In this document: in pieces, positions 62,601 to 63,712 of the stretch
Position numbering within the stretch: the first letter of the stretch is position 1
Layout: every line of letters starts with the position of its first letter
Origin: Xanthostigma xanthostigma
Taxonomy: Eukaryota; Arthropoda; Insecta; Raphidioptera; Raphidiidae
Assembly (NCBI GenBank): GCA_963575645.1
Contig: OY754466.1
Location: 36,612,001 to 36,676,000 of the forward strand
Direction of reading: 5' to 3'
DNA length: 64,000 bases
Program-made: the position numbers and the translations under genes
Notes under the pieces: generated by a model
The model's database searches: none
Seen by the model: only the letters and a program-made list of their open reading frames with translations
What the model was told of the DNA's origin: nothing

Positions 62601-63712
62601 AATTACTGTAGCTTTTGGCGCAGCCCTTCCAAATACGATTGCTTTTGAGTTCTGGGAGTAATCGGTTCTTTTGTTTCGAGTGGGCTACGGTCGCTTGCTG
62701 GTGATACGGATTGAACCCATCAGAGGAAACATTGGAATGTAGTTATAGCGAAACAAAAGTCACCCCCTTCCTCTGCTAAAAGGTGAGGAGGTGGGGGTGA
62801 TTTTTGTAAATGGGAACCTCCATCTTTTATGGTCGGATATTGTTTTATGGGAAAAAAAACATTTTTCGTCTGAACTTTTCTTCAATTCGGCTCGTAGTTT
62901 TTTACCAAAACGTTCATTAAAAAAATATATATTATTAGCGATTTGCAAAAAAACTAAAAGCCGAACTAAAAAAACTTTCAGACAAACGATATTCATTTTC
63001 ACATAAAAAAAACAATTCGATGTCAAAAAATGGGGGTTCCTATTTAAAAAACAAAAGTCACCCTTTCCCCCTGCTAAGAGGTGAAATGGGGTATTGTGTC
63101 CAAACAATATCCTCCTCGAACTCCAACAACTTACTTCGAACTTTTTTTTTTCAACCCGTTATTTTTTAAAGAAAAACGCCCAGTTTAAAAAAAAAAACAC
63201 CCGGTATAGTATCTAATACAACACTGACGATCGGACACAGAGCCGGTCAATTTGTCGGACCTAAACCTGGCTGAAAACCTAATTGTTACTTTGTATCCGT
63301 AATGTTGTAAGACTTGCAAATATAATTATATTTTAAGCAGACTGTCTGTTTGTCCGTTCTAACTAGCATAGTTGGAGAACTGCAAAAAAGTTCTTAAATT
63401 CTTAACTTAAATCAGTAAATGGTATGAATAAGGGTTAAAAGAATCAATGCGAATTTTGTTAATATAAAAGTACCATATTATTTACAAACGACAAATCTAA
63501 GAATATCTATTTTACCTTGATGTGTTTTGTGGTCGGACAAGTCCAGGTGACAAGCCATTTGCCCCACATGGCCGCAAGCCTAGTCGCGGTGTCACAATGG
63601 GCGGGGGCTGGCGATCCCACTAGACCGGCGGTCCGGTCTCCGGCTAGGGCATTCACCACCGCCGACAGTTGGCCGGCCACGTTGTGGTCCGCGCCGGATG
63701 ACGCGCATATTA
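4083..63712 (-). CDS. Receptor-type guanylate cyclase, partial gene, 7 exons in window
   Basis: Membrane guanylate cyclase that would convert GTP to cGMP in response to an extracellular signal. Join, in order: 63712-63516, 60356-60158, 29491-29336, 22725-21816, 19830-19734, 15771-15565, 4343-4083. Every junction has GT/AG and the phases fit: 0 after exon A, 1 after B and C, 2 after D, 0 after E and F. The split codons rebuild Asp, Val and Arg. Domains seen: ANF-receptor ligand-binding fold (exons A to D), extracellular stalk, one TM helix at the end of D, juxtamembrane segment (E, F) and N-terminal kinase-homology domain (G). The 5' end (signal peptide) and 3' end (rest of the kinase-homology domain, cyclase catalytic domain) are outside the window. 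It resembles insect orphan receptor cyclases, but I cannot name the orthologue. The family call rests on motif recognition, without a database search. Confidence 0.88.
4447..4980 (+). mobile_element. Possible solo LTR-like fossil
   Basis: Starts TGTAACGAGGCGCG and ends near TCAGTTTCGTAACA. It holds a TATA-like TTATATAAAC and AATAAA-like signals. There is no internal region and no matching flank duplication, so the call is tentative. A palindromic MITE (4727-4882) lies within it. Old, non-coding fossil. Confidence 0.3.
4727..4882. mobile_element. Short palindromic MITE (GGTATGTTCCAA ends)
   Basis: 156-bp fold-back with ends GGTATGTTCCAAgCAGCCAG and a near-perfect inverse, and an inner GTCATGCGCAGGTAGCTAA motif. 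Related, more decayed copies lie at 12119-12305 and about 52690-52740, sharing the CATGCGCAGTAGCTAAA core. Confidence 0.7.
6330..6680 (+). repeat. Dispersed repeat, copy 1 (see 60700)
   Basis: Diverged direct copy of 60700-61120. Shared landmarks in order: ACTTACAAATTTTG-like, GAAAACACTAGTTTG, a 'GATGCA..TGTTGGATT' block, 'TTTTAAGGG.TATATTAAGG' and 'GGCAGGGTTTGG.ACTGC'. Family not recognised. The adjoining 6236-6318 is an inverted copy of 36697-36832. Confidence 0.6.
7431..7628 (+). mobile_element. Hammerhead-motif mini-element, 198 bp, inside LINE
   Basis: Flanked by CGTAACAGATATTG (7417-7430) and CGTAATAGATATTG (7629-7642), a 13/14 target duplication. Inverted arms TTGGTCTCACTATCCATT and its inverse lie near 7481-7500 and 7604-7624. 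The centre has an intact hammerhead-like core: CTGAAGA at 7532-7538, a stem GGCAAT..ATTGCC (7540-7545 with 7558-7563), GAAA at 7564-7567 and GTC at 7569-7571. The flanks can pair partly as helix I. Probably a retrozyme- or Penelope-derived element. Confidence 0.65.
7532..7571 (+). ncRNA. Candidate minimal type I hammerhead ribozyme motif
   Basis: CUGANGA and GAAA core boxes are both consensus, separated by a 6-bp stem II with a 12-nt loop, and are followed by C-GUC. Helix III is essentially absent in cis. As I recall, this is the minimal form described for hammerheads in Penelope-like elements and retrozymes, which act as dimers. Predicted cleavage would be after C7571. Activity is inferred. 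Confidence 0.5.
8103..8771. mobile_element. hAT-type MITE, 669 bp
   Basis: Ends TAGTGTTGGGC and GCCCAACACTA. Flanking 8-bp sites GGTGAAAC (8095-8102) and GGTGAACC (8772-8779) match 7/8. The interior is built from ATCGATTAT/CGAATGAT repeats in both orientations. No transposase. It sits inside an older repeat with GCGCCAT motifs (about 8780-9060). Confidence 0.75.
8780..9060. repeat. Diverged tandem units with 'CAGCGCCATATGTTG' motif
   Basis: Three loosely repeated units, each with a CAGCGCCAT(C/A)TGTTG-like phrase and an 'AACACACGCAATACTAAA' phrase. The inverse theme appears at 31180-31330. Probably a retroelement tail or minisatellite. Confidence 0.5.
10736..11366 (+). repeat. Single arm of the long-TIR family X
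   Basis: One copy of the roughly 650-bp sequence that forms both arms of the palindrome at 14027-15364. Landmarks in order: CCAGCCAATAGGCGACG, GCGGGTAATGGCTAGTA, TTCCACGTCATGTAAAAATT, TTCTGCGCATGCGCCGATTT, GTTTCAATCCGCTCA and ACTTGTGGGTTGGAATGGTA. Other partial copies: 15945-16285, 19060-19340, 26640-27300, 60490-60680. Confidence 0.7.
12741..13090 (+). mobile_element. tRNA-headed SINE, 5'-truncated copy
   Basis: Body matches the full SINE at 50611-51082, starting at CTGCCTCTCGCCGAGAAACG and lacking the tRNA head. The tail is (ATT)n. Flanked by perfect 14-bp direct repeats ATATTCTAAATAGT (12727-12740, 13091-13104), the mark of LINE-driven insertion with 5' truncation. Confidence 0.8.
13780..13915 (+). 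repeat. Short dispersed repeat ending 'ACGGAACCCTAAAA'
   Basis: Contains (CAGA)n, then GATCCTATAAGGGTACC and ACGGAACCCTAAAA. From memory this phrase is common in moth and butterfly genomes. It is likely the 3' end of a retroelement. Confidence 0.5.
14027..15364. mobile_element. 1.34-kb palindrome, family X, two complete arms
   Basis: Left arm 14027-14698 and right arm 14711-15364 are inverse copies ending CAGCCAATTGGGCGACGGGA at both outer ends. They meet head to head around ACCATTCCaacccacaagtg with a spacer of about 12 bp. The left arm carries three 16-bp tandem copies of an ACAGACTAACAGACAA unit (14516-14567) that the right arm lacks. No coding capacity. Likely a long-TIR DNA element. Confidence 0.75.
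15565..15771 (-). CDS. Receptor guanylate cyclase exon F (start of kinase-homology region)
   Basis: 207 bp, 69 codons, phase 0 at both ends (ttgtttcag|GTA and AAT|gtaagc). The peptide begins VDEGIEAMLCCWLQQLQEFG, contains a Gly/Ser/Ala-rich linker and ends RTLLIDPRVRYN. The linker sits where a glycine-rich ATP loop would lie in a true kinase, in keeping with a pseudokinase-type kinase-homology domain. It reads straight into exon G (..RVRYN-GDFVQLKELP) without a phase break, although the intron between them is 11.2 kb. Confidence 0.86.
17763..17793. other. Perfect 13-bp hairpin
   Basis: TCTTAATAGTGGC, loop GTTAT, then GCCACTATTAAGA. A lone perfect stem in the centre of the nested palindrome; function unknown. 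Confidence 0.6.
18025..18176. mobile_element. Short palindromic MITE inside the nested palindrome
   Basis: Arms of about 70 bp around a roughly 10-bp loop, with ATTCGCGAATTAAC and GTTACGGTTAATACAAGAAA blocks and their inverses. Near-perfect pairing suggests a fairly recent insertion. Confidence 0.65.
19734..19830 (-). CDS. Receptor guanylate cyclase exon E (juxtamembrane)
   Basis: A 97-bp exon between ttattttcag and CGAAGA|gtaagt. Its first base completes an Arg codon with AG from exon D, giving ..FTR-NHYVKKRLEKGPYK. Then come ILLTATDFVFPQ and VTDSRR. A basic stop-transfer stretch directly after the TM helix, followed by 'LL...DFVFP', is the expected start of the intracellular part of receptor guanylate cyclases. 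It ends on a codon boundary. Confidence 0.87.
20779..21104. mobile_element. MITE, copy 1 (CTAAAAGGCTCGGAAGTTAG ends)
   Basis: 326 bp with inverted ends of about 32 bp (cgcgacacgaatctaaaagg and, at the right end, the inverse of cgcgccacggatctaaaagg). Inside are AAGCAGGAAAGCGACAAGTG and GGTAGCTGGGAGGTGG. A second, roughly 90% similar copy lies at 62101-62419. Confidence 0.75.
21335..21798 (+). mobile_element. Non-LTR retroelement 3' end next to exon D
   Basis: Contains GACTGACTGATCTATCAGCG, ATTGGGCTGAAATTTGGC and the end phrase GCAAAGCCGCGGGTAACGGC-tagta. This is a LINE/SINE 3' end that recurs widely in insect genomes. It ends 17 bp from the exon D donor. Confidence 0.6.
21816..22725 (-). CDS. 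Receptor guanylate cyclase exon D (ANF lobe, stalk, TM helix)
   Basis: A 910-bp exon: two bases, 302 codons, two bases. The acceptor is a strong pyrimidine tract ending ttttcag at 22726; the donor is ACAAG|gtaatt. It opens IIICASMHPVGQSI and then FGTFIIIVDVIS, the 'vivlC....ilr' and 'yvfi.vD' strands of ANF-receptor domains. About 60 residues rich in Asn and Ser follow, with many N-x-S/T sites, then a Lys-rich stalk containing CEDDNC. The exon ends with a TM helix, AHVLIIVVCSSLFAIAVIAL. An in-frame ATG at 22768 could pass for a signal-peptide start, but it lies upstream of the acceptor, in the intron. The Asn-rich block is AT-rich and unlike exons A to C. Confidence 0.87.
23330..23590 (-). 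repeat. Dispersed repeat with TACG microsatellite, copy 1
   Basis: Inverse, diverged copy of 49530-49930. Shared blocks in order are GTCGCTTTATGC, a CTTTTTGAAAAGAGGAGAT-like block, TGAGTTCATAATAC, TTGAAAATC and a (TACG)n tract (23535-23570). Confidence 0.6.
24341..24428 (+). repeat. 44-bp tandem duplication, two identical units
   Basis: Units start GTTTCAGAGATGCCATGCAG at 24341 and 24385; a third copy of the first bases follows. Identity appears complete, so the duplication is recent. Confidence 0.85.
26640..27300 (-). repeat. Family X arm carrying an inserted retroelement tail
   Basis: Reverse-orientation family X piece, from AATCGGCGCATGCGCAAAAG to GGTCCCGTAGCCCAATTGGC. It is split by the RTE-like insertion at 26992-27225. 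Confidence 0.6.
26992..27225 (+). mobile_element. Short RTE-like retroelement tail or SINE, copy 1
   Basis: Begins ACTAGCGGTCCCGCCCGGTT, contains TTTCATCAAAATTGGTCAAG and ends GACACGAGAATTTTATATAT. Related heads with 'CCGG/CCCG.GTTCACCCGGGTG' lie at 29999-30345, 32050-32405 and 42249-42590, and the same 3' end at 45960-46125. Family assigned from phrase recognition. Confidence 0.6.
27917..27997 (-). tRNA. tRNA-like sequence (SINE head or decayed tRNA)
   Basis: The minus strand reads GTAGCTCATTGGTATAGCTC (A-box-like) and GCTGGGTTCGAGCCC (B box GGTTCGA), followed by a T-run terminator at about 27902-27911. Acceptor and D stems do not pair well, so a functional tRNA is unlikely. Confidence 0.5.
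28923..29292. mobile_element. MITE, TTA target duplication, next to exon C
   Basis: 370 bp with ends TGGCTGGTTTGCACGTTG and the inverse of TGGCTGGTTTACACGTTGCG, flanked by TTA (28920-28922, 29293-29295), which is Harbinger-type. The interior is rich in AGCTCGC motifs and gives a spurious 133-codon frame. It lies 43 bp from the exon C donor. Confidence 0.8.
29336..29491 (-). CDS. Receptor guanylate cyclase exon C (ANF domain, second lobe)
   Basis: A 156-bp exon between ttgcttacag and AGAG|gtatgc: two bases, 51 codons, one base. The peptide runs EGWWPSLAHSLDITFRREHG and ends NNIPCR. It continues directly from exon B (..IVTSD) into exon D (V-IIICAS), so the three exons rebuild the interlobe strand and helix of the ANF fold. 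It lies 30.7 kb from exon B. A TTA-flanked MITE (28923-29292) ends 43 bp past its donor. Confidence 0.85.
29999..30345 (+). mobile_element. RTE-like retroelement tail, copy 2
   Basis: Begins CTAGCGGCCCGTCCCGAGTT; shares 'GGCCAGCGTTAGCCAT' and 'TCTTTCTATTAGTGAAAACC' with the 42249-42590 copy. Ends in TATATAATATATAG. Confidence 0.65.
31125..31335 (+). repeat. Retroelement-like repeat with 60-bp tandem units
   Basis: Starts AGCTGTACCCGGCCACACGT, then three units of 'GCGAGTGTTG.TTTAACG..CA.CAGATGGCG'. The same CAGATGGCGC theme, inverted, recurs at 8780-9060. Probably the 3' minisatellite of a LINE-like family. Confidence 0.5.
32050..32405 (+). mobile_element. RTE-like retroelement tail, copy 3
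   Basis: Head CTAGCGGTCCCGCCCGGTTT, the middle TTTCATGATGATCGG and a tail near TTTATATATTAGT. The 3' part is diverged from copy 1. Confidence 0.6.
32586..33114. mobile_element. hAT-type MITE, 529 bp, perfect 8-bp duplication
   Basis: Ends TAGTGATGTGCCGGAT and the inverse, flanked on both sides by GTATAAAG (32578-32585, 33115-33122). The interior repeats TATCCGTATCCGCGGATA-like words near both ends and holds a roughly 24-bp hairpin (TTTGGAAAGAGAC..) near 32895-32980. Confidence 0.85.
33121..33577. mobile_element. 'AGGTCGCTGCACACGAGG' MITE, complete copy 1
   Basis: 457 bp with ends AGATCGCTGCACACGAGGCT and the inverse, flanked by TAA (33118-33120, 33578-33580). Inside are ATCAGGAAACAGTATCTTGT and CAAACATGGC motifs shared with 35783, 38905, 39907 and 47888. 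TAA/TTA duplication suggests Harbinger mobilisation. Confidence 0.8.
33982..34558 (+). mobile_element. Harbinger-like MITE, 577 bp, TTA duplication
   Basis: Ends around CCGGGACCACACATTGGGGC and the inverse of CCGGGACCGCACATT, flanked by TTA (33979-33981, 34559-34561). Inner repeats of CACACATTGG/CCAACGTTGG form the arms. A short plus-strand frame (MSDLEVAVGAVAVLSAAYHN from about 34105) resembles the acidic start of Harbinger proteins, but nothing catalytic follows. Confidence 0.7.
34591..34870. mobile_element. Short MITE with CAGTGGCGTA ends
   Basis: Left CAGTGGCGTAATTATA and right TGTAGTTACGTCACTG are inverse ends; inside is GCGCCCCCTCAGG. No target duplication seen, so the family (perhaps hAT) is unsure. 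Confidence 0.5.
35270..35390 (-). repeat. Inverted partial copy of the 35485 repeat
   Basis: Blocks matching the inverse of the 3' part of 35485-35760 ('GATTTTTAAGTTGATTCTT', 'AAGTAACTTTTTTATTAAA'). Confidence 0.5.
35485..35760 (+). repeat. Dispersed repeat, copy 2 (see 1930)
   Basis: Same orientation as 1930-2215, diverged mainly by point changes. The copies together mark a middle-repetitive family of at least 280 bp. Confidence 0.7.
35783..36005. mobile_element. 'AGGTCGCTGCACACGAGG' MITE, partial
   Basis: Left end preceded by TAA (35780-35782), then AGGTCGCTGCACACGATAGC and TGACGTCAC motifs, ending near CAAACATGGCGACAAC. The right end is missing. Confidence 0.65.
36697..36832 (+). repeat. 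Inverted partner of 6236-6318
   Basis: Shares CCCATTTTAAATAG, CGTCGTGCGGTG and GTCTGTCGAGAGTTAT with the inverse of 6236-6318. Family unknown. Confidence 0.5.
36857..37794. mobile_element. Fold-back MITE, 938 bp, TA target duplication
   Basis: Ends TACAGGGTGAGGCACATAAA and the inverse (after CACCCC), flanked by TA. Arms of about 350-400 bp include GAGGCGCTGAAGCTACGTCA and its near-inverse, and CACTAACCTTGG..GGGTCTAC. Apparent frames on both strands are mirror images of each other and are not genes. Confidence 0.75.
38162..38427 (+). mobile_element. Hammerhead-motif mini-element, 266 bp, 15-bp duplication
   Basis: Flanked by identical TAGAAAAATAATGTT (38147-38161, 38428-38442). Inverted arms of about 30 bp (AATTTTCGACCAATTTTTCT and inverse, 38163-38194 with 38364-38396). 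The middle has CTGAAGA (38281-38287) and GAAACGTC (38305-38312) with a partly decayed stem II ending GGACC. It shares its right half with 39638-39753. Confidence 0.65.
38281..38312 (+). ncRNA. Decayed hammerhead-like motif
   Basis: Both core boxes (CTGAAGA, GAAA) and the GTC triplet are intact. Stem II (AATCC against GGACC) has lost pairs. Probably an inactive relative of the motif at 7532. Confidence 0.4.
38905..39115. mobile_element. 'AGGTCGCTGCACACGAGG' MITE, partial
   Basis: Starts CGCCGCTGCACACGAG after GTAA, with GATGGAAATGATGTCACTGC and CAACCAGGAAACAGTT. The right half is missing. Confidence 0.65.
39638..39753 (+). mobile_element. Internally deleted relative of 38162-38427, 14-bp duplication
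   Basis: 116 bp between identical ATATCTGAAATATT copies (39624-39637, 39754-39767). Its right part matches the 38162 element (TTTTGTCAATATACAGTCTG, then AATTTTATTTATTT), while the hammerhead-bearing middle is absent. Confidence 0.65.
39907..40313. mobile_element. 'AGGTCGCTGCACACGAGG' MITE, complete copy 2
   Basis: 407 bp, ends AGGCCACTGCACACGAGGCT and the inverse of AGGCCGCTGCACACGAGGCT, TAA on both sides (39904-39906, 40314-40316). Interior shares GCCCACGTGACAAGATACT with the 47888 copy. Confidence 0.8.
40789..41072. mobile_element. Fold-back MITE with ATTCTCATCTGAGGATAGCC arms
   Basis: Arms of about 90 bp (40789-40880 and 40980-41072), inverse copies, enclosing a unique centre of about 100 bp. 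Confidence 0.7.
41096..41300. repeat. Inverted repeat with GTACGTACTTTCGTCCC arms
   Basis: AAAGTACGTACTTTCGTCCC and GCAGGGACGAAAGTTTGACA (41100-41147) have inverse partners at 41240-41295. It reads as a short fold-back. Confidence 0.6.
41324..41418. other. GC-rich near-perfect 38-bp hairpin
   Basis: Arms CGGGCCTTAAAAGTTGAAAT.. and CTCGGCCCTGCGCGTCAT pair with ATGACGCGCAGGGCCGA..; loop about 13 nt. Strikingly GC-rich in AT-rich surroundings; probably a short MITE. Confidence 0.65.
41719..41848. repeat. Short fold-back with TATGTTGAAGTGTGTG arm
   Basis: GATAAGACGCTACGGGTATG.. against ..CTATAGCCCATAGTGTCTTA. Arms about 31 bp; a third GTTGAAGTGTG copy lies in the loop. Confidence 0.6.
42249..42590 (+). 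mobile_element. RTE-like retroelement tail, copy 4
   Basis: Head CTAGCGACCTGTCCCGGTTT; about 85% similar to 29999-30345 over most of its length, including GGCCAGCGTTAGCCAT. Confidence 0.65.
42661..42686 (+). repeat. (ATCT)n microsatellite
   Basis: Six and a half ATCT units, with a nearby (AAT)n tract at about 42718-42733. Confidence 0.95.
42800..43300 (-). pseudogene. LINE endonuclease fragment
   Basis: The minus strand has the readable piece VKEKSLGRVNGGIAIFMKK followed by DYYLLRL. This matches the 'keks.GRasGGiaifvkk' stretch of the APE endonuclease domain in LINE ORF2. Upstream, IESFINN also fits but lies among stops and frameshifts. It lies directly downstream of the ORF1 remnant at 43311-43692, so it belongs to the same element. 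Confidence 0.6.
43311..43692 (-). pseudogene. LINE ORF1, C-terminal part (separated by insertion)
   Basis: About 120 codons on the minus strand. SNLWIENDYVKETIQERKQL then IPFMIKARKEGNRSYLKGN and KLYTLQDLHLEK is the conserved C-terminal part of ORF1 in jockey-related LINEs ('nIfI..Dytk.v...Rk.Lip.mk.ar..gk.a.lk.dkl..ng'). It runs up to the insertion point at 43693; the N-terminal part resumes at 44876. The tail past LEKTNRQIENN is Lys/Glu-rich. Confidence 0.72.
43693..44815 (-). mobile_element. PIF/Harbinger-like element, 1123 bp, inside LINE ORF1
   Basis: TTA at both sides (43690-43692, 44816-44818) and ends TGGCCCCCATACACCTCGTT / inverse. On the minus strand 44613-44395 reads ..KRKRSKWTKEWLLKRRQFSH then VNLLNELRLEPGDCFNF. 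A partly duplicated segment in another frame (44407-44186) reads ELNELKLEPGDWFNYLRM and then DEHTYFELL. This is the Harbinger transposase N-terminus ('kr.Ww....l..R...g....L..eLr..d...f..ylRM....F..Ll'). No DDE part remains. The right end holds a roughly 70-bp tandem duplication (TGTTCGTGTTTAA / CGGTTAAAACTGCCA units, 44650-44800). Confidence 0.8.
44816..45235 (-). pseudogene. LINE ORF1, N-terminal part
   Basis: Starts ATG at 45235. MEAKLDKLLAIIEALRKDFK, then a long coiled coil (KLKSFEEKINKNEEKIENIH and VAQQEQVIVQLQKENKK), then the RRM-like start NIILFGMKENKNENRTFLV and IYDINYVNRIGKN. A coiled coil followed by 'nvilfGi.E' and 'R.Gk' is the standard layout of LINE ORF1 RNA chaperones. A Harbinger element cuts the protein after this point (the frame ends at 44876 with a stop). 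Confidence 0.75.
45712..45895 (+). repeat. Three tandem units of 57-65 bp
   Basis: Units start ATGGTTGTTAAGTTCGTTGC at 45714, 45771 and 45836. Each has GCGCCATCTATTGAATATTC and CAATCCAGTCAACAG. They precede the retroelement tail at 45960-46125, so they may be its internal minisatellite. Confidence 0.8.
45960..46125 (+). mobile_element. RTE-like retroelement 3' end
   Basis: GGTTCAGTAGTTTAGGAGTT, then CGTGACACGTAATTTTTATA and TATAAAGAT, the same end as the 26992 copy. The head is missing or replaced by the tandem units. Confidence 0.55.
46626..46921 (-). mobile_element. Hammerhead-motif fold-back, decayed
   Basis: Inverted arms AAGTTTGGATG and CATCCAAAC (46632 and 46908 areas) enclose, on the minus strand, CCGAAGA (46736-46742), a GACA..TGTC stem and GAAACGTC (46711-46718). 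One core base differs from CUGANGA. No target duplication recognised. Confidence 0.45.
47474..47780. mobile_element. hAT-like MITE fragment
   Basis: Near one end GGGTCGTTACCCCTTGG and GGATCGCAAAACCTG, near the other GATTGAAAAACACTGTTCT. This is the familiar 'gggtcgc...gaaccactg' pattern of hAT MITEs. Termini not precisely resolved. Confidence 0.5.
47888..48190. mobile_element. 'AGGTCGCTGCACACGAGG' MITE, partial, with SINE-like neighbour
   Basis: Starts AGGTCGCTGGACACGTGG. Inside is GCCCACGTGACGAAATACTC, similar to the copy at 39907. The right end is lost near 48190. Just upstream, 47812-47850 resembles the tRNA-derived head of the SINE at 50611. Confidence 0.6.
48945..49230 (-). repeat. tRNA-bearing unit 1
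   Basis: Minus strand, about 49105-49020: GTGTGGCCGAACGGTTAAAG (A box) and GGGGTTCGATTCCCGC (B box), followed by a T-run of about 11. Flanks share AAGTGGAATAAAA and a TAGCTGTCAAAAA-containing segment with unit 2. Likely a SINE or decayed tRNA gene array. Confidence 0.6.
49235..49515 (-). repeat. tRNA-bearing unit 2
   Basis: Minus strand, about 49387-49325: CGTGGCGTAATGGTTATGCC (A box) and CTGGGTTCGATTCC (B box), then a T-rich terminator at about 49300. Same orientation and period of about 290 bp as unit 1, but the tRNA-like core differs more than the flanks. Confidence 0.6.
49530..49930 (+). repeat. Dispersed repeat with TACG microsatellite, copy 2
   Basis: Carries (ACGTACGTACAT)n at about 49638-49712 and matches the inverse of 23330-23590. 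The microsatellite gives a spurious YVRT-repeat frame on the minus strand. Confidence 0.7.
50611..51082 (-). mobile_element. Full-length tRNA-derived SINE, 472 bp
   Basis: The minus strand begins with a tRNA-derived head: TGGCGTAGCGGTGAGAGC (A box) and CCGGGTTTGAATCCC (B box). The body matches 12741-13090 and the tail is (ATT)n. Flanked by perfect 15-bp duplications GTGATGCAATCAATA (50596-50610, 51083-51097). Intact ends and Pol III boxes suggest a comparatively recent insertion. Confidence 0.88.
51405..52278. mobile_element. Fold-back MITE, 874 bp, 250-bp arms
   Basis: TAGTGAGATGGTGACAGAA and its inverse at the ends. Arms share ACTTGGTGGCAGAAA, CGCTTAGTGGAGTAGGG and GTGCCCCAGCGTCGTA-like blocks. 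Loop about 51665-52010. The poly-G tract at 52280-52293 lies just outside. Confidence 0.7.
52955..53374. mobile_element. piggyBac-like MITE copy 1, TTAA duplication
   Basis: 420 bp, ends GAGTATTCGTCCCTGCAAAT and inverse, TTAA on both sides (52951-52954, 53375-53378). Arms of about 160 bp with CGGTTCGCGCTCTCCCGACG. TTAA is the target of piggyBac-type transposases. No coding capacity. Confidence 0.85.
53841..54366. mobile_element. Compact element with ATG..CATATTCACCGAAC ends, 526 bp
   Basis: Ends ATGGGCATATTCACTGAAC and the inverse of ATGCCCATATTCACCGAAC. The interior matches, in inverse order, the two outer segments of 48429-50337. Confidence 0.65.
54678..54702 (+). repeat. (GA)n microsatellite
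   Basis: About 12 GA units with one C interruption. Confidence 0.95.
54982..55953. mobile_element. Fold-back element, 972 bp, nearly identical 375-bp arms
   Basis: Ends AAAGGGTATAGCCGGATAGA and inverse. By eye only a handful of differences separate the arms over about 375 bp (e.g. GTTCAAAGAG against GTCCAAAGAG). The loop is 55362-55573. The youngest-looking large fold-back in the window; non-coding. Confidence 0.75.
56040..56300 (+). repeat. Minisatellite, period about 94 bp, 20-bp subunits
   Basis: Nearly three units start GGGCGATATTTAGT at about 56050, 56143 and 56238. Each is itself built of 'GACAGGGC-AAAATTTAGT' subunits. Confidence 0.8.
56430..57190. mobile_element. hAT-like MITE rich in TTTCGG
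   Basis: Ends AGTGTGTCCGACCGAAA and the inverse of ACTAATGTCCGACCGAAA, with subterminal blocks of repeated TTTCGG/CCGAAA hexamers at both ends. AT-rich middle; target duplication not resolved. Confidence 0.65.
57191..57530. repeat. Fold-back with GGACTTAAACCCGA arms
   Basis: GTCAGGACTTAAACCCGAG (57195) pairs with the inverse at 57500-57525. Second inner arms ACATCAGAAGAGTGAATCAT / inverse. GGGTTTAAGTCCC resembles a Pol III B box, so a tRNA-derived origin is possible. Confidence 0.55.
57735..57905 (+). repeat. Two 64-bp direct repeats
   Basis: CAAGATGG..TACAGATGC..GCCATCTGTCAG..GATGC.TTTAAATAG occurs at 57735 and 57842. Diverged duplication. Confidence 0.75.
58175..58260. mobile_element. hAT MITE end (CAGGGGTCACCAAATGGCG)
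   Basis: CAGGGGTCACCAAATGGCG with TTCGGATTCGGACCGCCG is the widespread hAT MITE terminus; a related 'GCGGGCCGCAACATG..GGCGGGC' stretch lies at 2397-2435. The other end was not located. Confidence 0.5.
58880..59282. mobile_element. piggyBac-like MITE copy 2, TTAA duplication
   Basis: 403 bp, same family as 52955-53374 but inserted in the opposite orientation (the loop is reversed). TTAA at 58876-58879 and 59283-59286. Confidence 0.85.
60158..60356 (-). CDS. Receptor guanylate cyclase exon B (ANF domain)
   Basis: Bounded by cttggcag|GGA and TCAG|gtttgt: 66 codons plus one base. It begins with an acidic Gly/Ser-rich loop (SGSGLDGETTRSDGDSDAA) and continues IPTLPAVATSFVVALRELRW, then KSFAIVTS. 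That is the classic 'ypT..R..p.d......v..l...W..vaii.sd' stretch of ANF-receptor domains. The last base G joins AT of exon C to give Asp, completing the usual '..SD' end of this strand. The GC-rich acidic loop is probably a surface insertion. Confidence 0.87.
60700..61120 (+). repeat. Dispersed repeat, copy 2 (see 6330)
   Basis: Direct, diverged copy of 6330-6680. A short family X piece (60490-60680) abuts it on the left. Confidence 0.6.
61310..61550 (+). repeat. Irregular tandem block with GTCAGATGGCA
   Basis: GCCGTCAGATGGCA recurs three to four times, with GACGTTGTTCAGCGTTGCT-like and TTGTATTACAATATAAAG phrases between. Probably a retroelement tail minisatellite. Confidence 0.6.
62101..62419. 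mobile_element. MITE, copy 2 (see 20779)
   Basis: Direct copy of 20779-21104, with a short deletion near 62270 and changes in the right terminus. Confidence 0.75.
62755..63207. mobile_element. MITE with repeated CAAAAGTCACCC blocks
   Basis: CAAAAGTCACCCCCTTCCTC and CAAAAGTCACCCTTTCCCCC (62755, 63051) are direct copies, each followed by TGCTAA.AGGTGA. The right end AAAACACCCGGTATA resembles mariner-type MITE ends. The left end is uncertain. Confidence 0.5.
63516..63712 (-). CDS. Receptor guanylate cyclase exon A (ANF domain, N-terminal part)
   Basis: An acceptor (ttttacag) at 63713 and a donor (AAG|gtaaaa) at 63515 bound 197 bp: two bases of a split codon plus 65 codons. The peptide contains GLVGSPAPAHCDTATRLAAM and then WGKWLVTWTCP. 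This is the ligand-binding-fold pattern of a GP.Cs-like loop followed by a helix and 'w..p.is'. The exon is visibly GC-rich against AT-rich introns. The phase-1 acceptor requires at least one earlier exon, beyond the right edge, carrying the signal peptide. The long plus-strand frame across this exon is only its shadow. Confidence 0.85.

Larger units (their letters stand above)
60357..63515 (-). other. Intron A-B, 3.16 kb
   Basis: Holds a copy of the 0.35-kb dispersed repeat also at 6330 (60700-61120), a tandem block with GTCAGATGGCA motifs (about 61310-61550), a MITE copy (62101-62419) and a repeat with direct 'CAAAAGTCACCC' blocks (62755-63207). Nothing recognisable at 61551-62100. Confidence 0.7.
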
